Of a stretch of 64,000 nt of DNA, positions 57,165 through 64,000 are shown piece by piece (within the stretch, counting starts at the first letter, position 1; the number at the start of each line of letters is the position of its first letter). The notes below the pieces were generated by a model, which was given only the letters and a program-made list of their open reading frames with translations, had not been told where the DNA came from and did not search any database. A program made the translations under genes and the position numbers. This stretch comes from UBA4416 sp038327195 (GTDB lineage: Bacteria; Bacteroidota; Bacteroidia; B-17B0; Aurantibacillaceae). The DNA lies in assembly GCA_038327195.1 (NCBI GenBank), contig JBBQKU010000001.1, positions 62,001 to 126,000 of the forward strand. The letters run 5' to 3'.

Positions 57165-59060
57165 TTAGTTTTTAATTATTTTACCAACTTTTGTTGTATT
57201 TCCATTCGATTGAATTTTATAAATATAAATTCCCTCAATTAGATTATTAGTGTTTATGATTTTTTTAGAAGCATTAATAGTTTCCTTAATTACTAATTTA
57301 CCAATTGCATCATAAATTTCAATAGTTGAATTATTAATTAAATTATCATTAACTGAAATAGTAATCACGTTATTAAATGGATTAGGGTAAATTGAAGTTT
57401 GATTTGATTCAGTTTCATCTAATCCAACACATGACTGTGCAATAACAGTTACAACAGCTTGGGAAATACATCCCGCAGCATCTGATCCAATTACTGTGTA
57501 AGAAGTAGTTGCTGCAACATTAGTATTTGTTATTGAACTAGAAGTTGATCCATTACTCCACACATAACTTACTCCACCAGAACATGATAAAGTAGATGGT
57601 AAACCAATACATACAACACTTGGTGAAGCCATTGCTGTAATAGTTGGAGATTGCGGCGTAATGTTAATTGTATTTGTTTGAGGACAGTATCCTAAAGTTC
57701 CTGTTACGGAATATACTGCCGTTGCAATAGGTGTAATAATAACTGTTGAAGTTGTTGCTCCAGCAATAGACCATAAATAAGAAGTTGCTCCAGATGCTGA
57801 TAACATTAATGTGTTTGACTTACACGCTAATATACTTGAAGGTGAAATTAATATTGTTGGAGAAGGAGCCACATTAACTGTAAGCATTGTAGTTACAAAT
57901 GTTAATGGGCAGCCTGCAAATCCAGTTGAAACTGTATAGTTTTGCGTGCCTACAGTTGTTGCAGTTGTGGTAATTGATATAGAAGGTGTAGACTGTAAAC
58001 CTGGTAACCAAGAATAAGTATCTCCTCCACCAGTTACGGTTAATGTTTTAGTTTTACCTGAACATAATGAACCGCTATTTACTGATGGTGTAATAGTGGT
58101 TGCTATTGTAACAGCGAATGTTTGACTTGATACACATGAGCCTAATTGGCTATCAACTGTGTATATTGTTGTAGCTACAGGTGAAAACGAAGCAGTTGCA
58201 GTATTTATTGCACCTGGGTTCCAAGTATACGAAGCAGCACCAGAAGCTGTTAAGTTAACTGTTCCACTTGCTGAAGGACAAATAGTAGTAATACCAGAAA
58301 TTGTAGTTGTTGGGCTTGGACTAACAGCTAATGTGAAAATTGTAGAAGTTGTTGCAGGGCAACCTGCTACACCTGTTATCATTGTGTAACTTGTTGTACC
58401 AGCTACTGTAGCAGTTGTAGCAACAACTAAACTAGATGTTGATGAACTTCCAGGAATCCAAGTAAATGTATTTCCTGCATTTAAGGCATTTAATGTTTCT
58501 GTTTTAGCAGAACAAAGAATAGTTGGAGTTGAAACAGTAGGTGTTAATGTTGGACATGTTAATATTACATTATAATCTTCAACTTCTCCATTCGGATTTA
58601 CACCACCTATACATGCCATTGTATTTGTTATTAGACTTGCGTTACAAATAATTCTCATTTTTTTTGGACCACCAATCGTGTAACCACTGTAAGGGATAGT
58701 TAATGTACTTGTGTGTGTATACGCTAAAGATCTTGAAGTTAACATTTCATTAGCAGTAAATTGATTATCTCCATTTAGGTCAATAAATAGTGCAAATGCT
58801 TGAGGTAAACCAGCCACTTGACCAGTTGTAGCCGTAAAATTATAAGTTTGACCTACACTTAACGACCAAGTTTGAGCTGAAGAACTATAACCTGAAGCTC
58901 CACATCCAGAATTACCAGTTGCTGCAATTGAATTTAAAGTAAAAGCTTCTATTTTATCCCCAATTGTACAATTTTTACTAGGTATTGATGAAGTGGGGCA
59001 TTGAGCATAAGCATTAATCCCAATCAATATTGCTGATAACGAAAGTAGTTTTTTTATCAT
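57165..59060 (-). CDS. Large secreted GEVED-domain protein with Ig/PKD-like repeats and T9SS sorting domain
   Basis: 631 residues from the ATG at 59060. An in-frame ATG at 59087 would add nine residues to the front of a clean signal peptide and is not used. Order: signal peptide, a GEVED domain (DLNGDNQFTANEM and NPNGEVEDYNVIL, which gives the name), then about six repeats of the form S-P-(ILV) with Cys pairs and TYTWNPG- or YVWSNG-like segments, and a T9SS type A domain (SIYPNPFNNVITISV, ending KVGKIIKN). It is exported and probably adhesive; composition is Thr/Ser/Ala-rich, unlike neighbours, as is usual for such repeats. Confidence 0.87.
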   Translation of the reverse strand: MIKKLLSLSAILIGINAYAQCPTSSIPSKNCTIGDKIEAFTLNSIAATGNSGCGASGYSSSAQTWSLSVGQTYNFTATTGQVAGLPQAFALFIDLNGDNQFTANEMLTSRSLAYTHTSTLTIPYSGYTIGGPKKMRIICNASLITNTMACIGGVNPNGEVEDYNVILTCPTLTPTVSTPTILCSAKTETLNALNAGNTFTWIPGSSSTSSLVVATTATVAGTTSYTMITGVAGCPATTSTIFTLAVSPSPTTTISGITTICPSASGTVNLTASGAASYTWNPGAINTATASFSPVATTIYTVDSQLGSCVSSQTFAVTIATTITPSVNSGSLCSGKTKTLTVTGGGDTYSWLPGLQSTPSISITTTATTVGTQNYTVSTGFAGCPLTFVTTMLTVNVAPSPTILISPSSILACKSNTLMLSASGATSYLWSIAGATTSTVIITPIATAVYSVTGTLGYCPQTNTINITPQSPTITAMASPSVVCIGLPSTLSCSGGVSYVWSNGSTSSSITNTNVAATTSYTVIGSDAAGCISQAVVTVIAQSCVGLDETESNQTSIYPNPFNNVITISVNDNLINNSTIEIYDAIGKLVIKETINASKKIINTNNLIEGIYIYKIQSNGNTTKVGKIIKN

Positions 59061-59076
59061 ATATTTTATTTTAATT

Positions 59077-59114
59077 AAAAAGCACACAAATCCCTTGAAA
59101 AGAATTTGTGTGCT
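59077..59114 (-). terminator. Terminator of the large T9SS protein gene
   Basis: Stem AGCACACAAAT (59081-59091) and ATTTGTGTGCT (59104-59114), 12-base loop, T-rich tail on the minus strand. It separates the two T9SS genes. Confidence 0.82.
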
Positions 59115-59126
59115 AATTTATTTTTA

Positions 59127-62100
59127 TTATTTTATTACAACTAAACGATTAGTTCCTACAATTTCATTACTAGAATTTAAACTTACAATATATGTTCCTG
59201 ATATTAAATCATCAGTACTAATTTGCATTAATTGTTCTCCCTCTGGTAATTTTCCTAAAACTTTATTTACAACTAAAACACCTTTTAAGTCATAAATTAA
59301 TAATGATAAGTTTTCTGATTTAGAAATATTGAAAGATAGATTTACAATATCTCTAGTTGGGTTTGGATATAGTTTAATACCATTAACTTGTGTTTTATCT
59401 TTTACTGCTATTTCATTAATTCCAACAACAGACTTATTGTAATAATTATCACTTCCCCAAATACCACGTCCGTGAGTACCTGCATATATTATCCCAGAGT
59501 TATAGCAAAAACCACTATGGTTAGTTTGCTGGCGAATCATAAATACTGGCACATTAGGTAATTTACTATTATTTTCTTTAGTCCAAATTGGAGTTGTTGC
59601 TGTTATATCTGCTGTAGCATATAAACCATGTTCTGTTCCAACCAAAACTCTTTTTCCATCATTTAATTCAATTAGTGAAGAATAAATTGGATCGCCCGTT
59701 ATTAAACCGGTTGCACCAGCACCAACTTTAGAAACAAATAAACCAACACCAGTTGCAGTTGGATGAGACGCTGGATTTCCTGCATAATATACATGAGCGT
59801 GAGTTCCATATCCACCAACAGTTACAATAATTCTATTTCCTAAAATTGGATCAACAGCAATAGATGTAATTACCCCACCAGAAAATGTTCCAATTCTTGT
59901 ACAACGAATAGGACTATTCTTTCTTTGCAATCCCGCAGTAGAGTCAATCATATTTGCATATAATGAATCAATTGATTTTACACCTACAGAATCATTTAAA
60001 CTTTTTAAATGTGAGATACGGTAAACACCACCCGATTGTGTTCCTACGTACAAATTATCTCCGCTTGGATCCCACTCCATTACTTGAACAGTACCTACAA
60101 AGCCTGAGCTAGCGCCTGTTTCATCACGAGAAACACCACTTGCAACTGTACACCAATCTGGATTTATTGCAAAATTTAATGGTTTTTTTACAACTACAAC
60201 TCTACCCTTAATCCCTATTGCTAAACGAGCTTGCATAATATCTGGAACTTTAATTTTACCTCTAGCAGCTAAAGCAGTTGGAAGAGAATATCCGAATTTA
60301 GTGCTAGATGTAGCTTCAGTGGTTACTTTAACATCAGCGCCAGAATTGAATGACTCTGTCATTAACGTTTTTAATACTAATCCACTAGGAGGAGCACTTG
60401 ATAAAATAACTTTAATTGAATCAATTTCAGGATTCATTCCGAAAGCTGTTCCAAAACGAGACCCAATTACTGTTCCAGTATAAGCACCTAATATAAATGT
60501 TACTGACGTTGTTGGTGTTGTTCCAACTGATGCTAAAGCTGGAGACGTATAATTTATTCCAACATTAGATGATCCTAATGTTAGATATAATGAATCTAAA
60601 ATTGCAGAATTATCAGTACGAATAACTTTTGATCTTAATGTTTTTGTAAATCCATCCGTAGAGCCTGCAGAATTATTTATAATTACAGGAGCTGTAAACC
60701 AAACAGAATCAATAGATGTCAGATCTGAAGAATTTTCCCATAATTTAATTGGAGTAACAAAACTTGCAAATGTAGGAGCTCCAGGTCCACCATTTAAAGC
60801 GCCGTATTGAACATCAACAAAGTCACTTCCTCCATATGGAGATTTATTTGCTGCTCTTTGAACTTGTCCATAATAGATTGATGAAAAAACGGCATCAGGT
60901 GCAATATTTGAAAAATCTAAAAAGTTACCATCGCCTCCACCTAATGGATAAGATCCTTTTGTGCCATTGAAGTTTCCTGGAACGTATGTCGTTCCATTAT
61001 CTTGGTTACCACAAGCAACTCCACCCATTGGAAAAGTGCCAGATAAACCTAGTACTGGATATCTTTCAAACGCAATAGCATAAGGTTGTGTTGCATTAAA
61101 TCCTTTATTAATTGCAGAATAATTAGCACCACCATCAATACTTCTGAATAAACCTCCGTCGCAACCAACAATTAGTTTACTTGAGTTAAATGGATCCCAT
61201 TCGAAAGCGTGAATATCAGAATGTACATATTGTTGAGTTCCAACAGCAAATTGATAAGCTGCATAATTCCAAGTTCCAACTCCTGTTGATGATTTAGTCC
61301 ATTTCCAATAAGCCGCACCTCCTAAATAAACTAATCCTGAATTTAATGGATGAACAGTAATTGCGTTATCATACTGACCTTGGCCATTTCCACCAGAAAT
61401 ATAAGGATCAAATATAGTAGAACTAGAGTTTGCAATTTTATACCAAGTTAATCCAGCGTTCTCAGTATAACAAACGCCACCTAATTTACTATCACCTCTA
61501 ACTCCGGCTACATAAATAACATTAGGGTCAGAAGGCGCAATTGCTAATTCAGTAGAAAAACGATCAGTACCAGCAATTGCAGTTGCAGGAGGAGTAATTG
61601 CAGTTACAAATTCATCTCCAGTTGCAGATCTATAAATTGCAGAACTATAAGAAAAAACATAAGAGCCATCACTTCCAACTTTCACATCATTAATAAAACC
61701 GCCAGTTGCAACTGAAGCACTAGTACTAGCAAGTTTTGCAGTTCCCCATGTAGCGCCTGCATTTTTTGAAATTTTGAATCCATTAGAATATGTTCCTAAA
61801 TAAATAATATTATCATCAGATATGTGACATTTTACATTTTTAATATCACGGTACAATGTAGTTGTAGAAGTTACAGAAGTAATAGCATTTGTTGATAAAT
61901 CCATTTTGTATAAGCCATTACCAATAAAAGCTGAATTTCCATCACCTCCAGAATTTTCTTCACCTGTACCAAAATAAATGTAATTACCACTTGCATCTTG
62001 ATCCATACAACCAACAATCATGTTATTTAATTGATCGTTTATTGGATTCCAAGTACTTCCTCCATCAATTGATTTGAAAATACCACCAGATACACCGCCT

Positions 62101-62474
62101 GCATATATTACATTTTGATGCTTTTTATCAAAAACAATTGCACGAACACGTCCGCCAACATTGTCAGGGCCTAGTTCAGTCCAATTTAATCCTAATGCAG
62201 CACTGCTATTAGTCTTAGATAAAGAAGAATTTTGCATACGAAGTAACGCTTCTTGTTGCGCCATAGTTCGAGCTTCTTCGTTAATAATTCCAGTGATAGG
62301 ATCTGCTTGAAGCATATGGTAATATGCAGCAGCTCCTGCCCAACTTTGAGCTTTATTTTTTTCGTTACTTTCAAAACGTGCAGTATAGTGCGACGATTTG
62401 ATTAATGTTATTGGAGCAGCTATCAAAATAGCTCCGCTAACAAAATAAGCTAGGGTTTTAAAATTTAGTTTCAT
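59127..62474 (-). CDS. Large BNR/VPS10-like beta-propeller protein with T9SS sorting domain
   Basis: 1115 residues. N-terminal hydrophobic segment (FKTLAYFVSGAILIAAPITL), then repeats of the sialidase/VPS10 sortilin type, for example GGVSGGIFKSIDGGSTWNPI, CDGGLFRSIDGGANYSAINK and VGTQSGGVYRISHLKS, forming propellers, and a C-terminal T9SS domain (KLYPNPTRDIVNLSF, ending VGTNRLVVIK). A ~250-residue beta-rich middle (about residues 560-800) interrupts the propeller blades. Not enzymatic as far as can be seen; probably a surface or secreted binding protein. It has its own promoter at 62509-62516. Confidence 0.87.
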   Translation of the reverse strand: MKLNFKTLAYFVSGAILIAAPITLIKSSHYTARFESNEKNKAQSWAGAAAYYHMLQADPITGIINEEARTMAQQEALLRMQNSSLSKTNSSAALGLNWTELGPDNVGGRVRAIVFDKKHQNVIYAGGVSGGIFKSIDGGSTWNPINDQLNNMIVGCMDQDASGNYIYFGTGEENSGGDGNSAFIGNGLYKMDLSTNAITSVTSTTTLYRDIKNVKCHISDDNIIYLGTYSNGFKISKNAGATWGTAKLASTSASVATGGFINDVKVGSDGSYVFSYSSAIYRSATGDEFVTAITPPATAIAGTDRFSTELAIAPSDPNVIYVAGVRGDSKLGGVCYTENAGLTWYKIANSSSTIFDPYISGGNGQGQYDNAITVHPLNSGLVYLGGAAYWKWTKSSTGVGTWNYAAYQFAVGTQQYVHSDIHAFEWDPFNSSKLIVGCDGGLFRSIDGGANYSAINKGFNATQPYAIAFERYPVLGLSGTFPMGGVACGNQDNGTTYVPGNFNGTKGSYPLGGGDGNFLDFSNIAPDAVFSSIYYGQVQRAANKSPYGGSDFVDVQYGALNGGPGAPTFASFVTPIKLWENSSDLTSIDSVWFTAPVIINNSAGSTDGFTKTLRSKVIRTDNSAILDSLYLTLGSSNVGINYTSPALASVGTTPTTSVTFILGAYTGTVIGSRFGTAFGMNPEIDSIKVILSSAPPSGLVLKTLMTESFNSGADVKVTTEATSSTKFGYSLPTALAARGKIKVPDIMQARLAIGIKGRVVVVKKPLNFAINPDWCTVASGVSRDETGASSGFVGTVQVMEWDPSGDNLYVGTQSGGVYRISHLKSLNDSVGVKSIDSLYANMIDSTAGLQRKNSPIRCTRIGTFSGGVITSIAVDPILGNRIIVTVGGYGTHAHVYYAGNPASHPTATGVGLFVSKVGAGATGLITGDPIYSSLIELNDGKRVLVGTEHGLYATADITATTPIWTKENNSKLPNVPVFMIRQQTNHSGFCYNSGIIYAGTHGRGIWGSDNYYNKSVVGINEIAVKDKTQVNGIKLYPNPTRDIVNLSFNISKSENLSLLIYDLKGVLVVNKVLGKLPEGEQLMQISTDDLISGTYIVSLNSSNEIVGTNRLVVIK

Positions 62475-62508
62475 GGCGATTGTGTTTTTTTCAATAATGT
62501 TCTAAATA

Positions 62509-62516
62509 CAAATATA
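62509..62516 (-). promoter_or_regulatory. Putative -7 element of the large T9SS gene
   Basis: On the minus strand TATATTTG, an exact TAnnTTTG match 34 bases before the start codon. No good -33 box at the usual distance. Confidence 0.5.
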
Positions 62517-62640
62517 ATCTATTTTTACCCCAAAAGGTAAAAAAAGTGTAAAAATGGTCACATTTAATTAACAACTGGTAGGATTATTTAGTTTTCTGGT
62601 AACAAATAAAAACCAAGCGTTTTTCTAAGAAGTCTTTTTT

Positions 62641-63513
62641 TTAAAAAACATGCTTTTCAGCATGATAGGATGATCTAACCAATGCACCACTTTCAACATA
62701 TCTAAAACCTTTAGATAAAGCAATTTCTTTCCATTTTTTAAATTCATCGGGATGAACAAATCTATCTACAGGTAAATGTTTTGGTGTTGGCTGTAAGTAT
62801 TGCCCTATTGTAATAACATCACAATTTACAGATGATAAATCATTAATAGTCTCTAAGAGTTCTTCTTCAGTTTCTCCTAATCCAACCATAATACCTGATT
62901 TAGTGCGCACTCCAGCCTCATGCAGTCTTTTAAGAACCTCTAAGCTTCGATCATACTTTGCTTGTATTCGAACTTGAGCTGTTAAACGTCTTACAGTTTC
63001 CATGTTATGTGATACAATATCAGGTTTTACATCAATAATGCGTTGTAAATTTTCCCATTTTCCAGCAAAGTCAGGAATTAAACATTCAAATTTTGTTGCA
63101 GGACTAATTTCTCTAATAGCTTTTATAGTTTCGGCCCAAATAATAGAACCACCATCTTTTAAATCGTCTCTATCAACTGAAGTAATAACGCAATGCTTTA
63201 CACTCATTAATTTAACTGAGTTAGCAACACGTTTTGGTTCATCCCAATCAGCCGCTTTTGGCTTGCCAGTTGCAACAGCGCAAAATCCACAAGAACGTGT
63301 GCAAATATTTCCTAAGATCATAAAAGTTGCTGTGCCCGCACCCCAACATTCACCCATATTTGGACAGTTACCACTTTCGCAAATAGTATGTAATTTATGT
63401 TCTGCTACAATTTTTCTAACTTTTAAATAATCTTCGCCAATTGGTAATTTAACACGCAACCAATCTGGTTTACGAGGCTTATCTAATATATTTTTAATTT
63501 GAGATTCTTCCAT
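62641..63513 (-). CDS. lipA: Lipoyl synthase
   Basis: 290 residues. Radical-SAM enzyme that inserts two sulfurs into octanoyl groups on E2 and GcvH. It has the N-terminal auxiliary-cluster motif CESGNCPNMGEC and the radical-SAM CTRSCGFC, followed by TGKPKAADWDEP and the C-terminal RSSYHAE region whose Ser binds the auxiliary cluster. ATG at 63513 is chosen; an in-frame TTG at 63537 would overlap the stop of the gene upstream. Links functionally to pdhB in this window, since pyruvate dehydrogenase needs lipoate. Confidence 0.96.
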   Translation of the reverse strand: MEESQIKNILDKPRKPDWLRVKLPIGEDYLKVRKIVAEHKLHTICESGNCPNMGECWGAGTATFMILGNICTRSCGFCAVATGKPKAADWDEPKRVANSVKLMSVKHCVITSVDRDDLKDGGSIIWAETIKAIREISPATKFECLIPDFAGKWENLQRIIDVKPDIVSHNMETVRRLTAQVRIQAKYDRSLEVLKRLHEAGVRTKSGIMVGLGETEEELLETINDLSSVNCDVITIGQYLQPTPKHLPVDRFVHPDEFKKWKEIALSKGFRYVESGALVRSSYHAEKHVF

Positions 63514-63517
63514 TTTT

Positions 63518-64000
63518 TTAAAACCATTTTTTTCCAAATACGAAACCTACATATAACGTTACAATAAAGTTTTCGGCAGGATTACGAGCCATTATTGGTA
63601 ATGCTTTAGGGTAATAATCAAAAATCACACCTGTTTCTATAGCTTTAACCTTGTTTGAATATGGAGCATATTCAAAACTTAGATTAGCTTTAGCATAAAG
63701 TCCTGGATAAATTTTTAATTCCGAAAGTCCATCAAGCGCCGGACCTTTTCCTGAAATACTATCTATGGTGTGCCTGTTTGGATCATACCTTACAGATTCC
63801 TGGTATTTTGTACCAAAGCTATTTTGTCTGTAAACTAAAATATAATTAGGTTTAGCAAACGTAAGATTTCCTCCTAAATAATAAGATGTGCGAATTTCAA
63901 CTGATTTTCGATCCGCACGTTTAAAAATAGTAGTTTGGTAACCAACGCCAGCTCTAAATAATAAAATACTATTTAGTTTTCCGTAAATAAAACGTTTTGA
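63518..64000 (-). CDS. Outer membrane beta-barrel protein, 5' part outside the window
   Basis: 161 residues of an open frame with no start, running off the right edge. The stop TAA is at 63518-63520, four bases before the lipA ATG, so the two are probably one transcript. The frame has no internal stops. Alternating strands such as SVEIRTSYYLGGNLTFAKPN, ELKIYPGLYAKANLSFEYAP and the last FIVTLYVGFVFGKKWF with a terminal Phe are typical of an outer membrane barrel. Family not recognised. Confidence 0.8.
   Translation of the reverse strand, partial: SKRFIYGKLNSILLFRAGVGYQTTIFKRADRKSVEIRTSYYLGGNLTFAKPNYILVYRQNSFGTKYQESVRYDPNRHTIDSISGKGPALDGLSELKIYPGLYAKANLSFEYAPYSNKVKAIETGVIFDYYPKALPIMARNPAENFIVTLYVGFVFGKKWF

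Noticed and set aside
63514..63537. TTG start eight codons upstream for lipA.
   Set aside because: It overlaps the stop of the upstream membrane-protein gene, and the conserved LipA text begins well after the ATG at 63513.

Overview
The window is strongly AT-rich, gene-dense chromosomal DNA from a member of the Bacteroidota (Bacteroidetes), probably a free-living Flavobacteriales- or Chitinophagales-like lineage. The phylum call rests on several independent signs: the block rpmB-rpmG-DUF4295-like small protein-ftsY; proteins with C-terminal type IX secretion (T9SS) sorting domains; GWxTD, DUF4292 and DUF4833 family proteins; promoter elements of the Bacteroidota form TAnnTTTG; and a general lack of Shine-Dalgarno sequences. 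The species cannot be named from what is seen. There are no rRNA genes, insertion sequences, prophages or CRISPR arrays. One tRNA (Ser, UGA) is present.

Layout. 1-3.6 kb: 3' part of a DEAD-box RNA helicase with a Gly/Arg/Ser/Glu repeat tail, then ribosomal proteins L28 and L33, a 50-residue conserved small protein, and ftsY. 3.6-11.7 kb: a tandemly duplicated lipoprotein, a PorV/PorQ-like outer membrane protein, a ComEA-like helix-hairpin-helix protein whose best start is a non-canonical ATT, and a giant TraB/GumN protein. 11.8-21.5 kb, minus strand: lon, a heme operon (fused hemC-hemD, a membrane protein, hemB), purM, a bifunctional-nuclease family gene, and etfBA interrupted by a palindromic intergenic repeat. 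21.7-31.8 kb, plus strand: pdhB, a sugar nucleotidyltransferase, an envelope run (TPR lipoprotein, DUF4292 lipoprotein, EnvC-like M23 factor), an amidohydrolase without its metal motif, adenine deaminase and a class III aminotransferase. 31.8-34.6 kb: a short carB.

35.8-44.4 kb is the most interesting stretch. An ECF sigma factor and a small zinc-type anti-sigma factor head a long minus-strand series: OB-fold protein, YceI, DUF4833, DinB, NRDE, two proteins of unknown function, a peroxiredoxin-like protein, two thioredoxin-fold proteins, an NrtS-like membrane protein, a T9SS protein, a decayed CMD-type peroxidase pseudogene and a tiny Cys/His-rich secreted protein. Three intergenic sites carry the same bipartite motif, TTGTAAGG-N15-NNACTAWC, each correctly oriented 18-42 bases before a start codon. 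I propose these as promoters of the local ECF factor, defining a redox or envelope stress regulon.

44.4-64 kb: tRNA-Ser, a GWxTD protein and a glycosyltransferase, a lipoprotein that is a paralogue of one at 34.9 kb, an S41 processing protease, an RRM protein, RidA, the surE-lpxB-SpoIID run, dut and a polysaccharide flippase, two large T9SS-exported proteins, lipA, and the 3' part of an outer membrane barrel gene that runs off the end. Domain calls come from reading motifs by eye; no database search was run.
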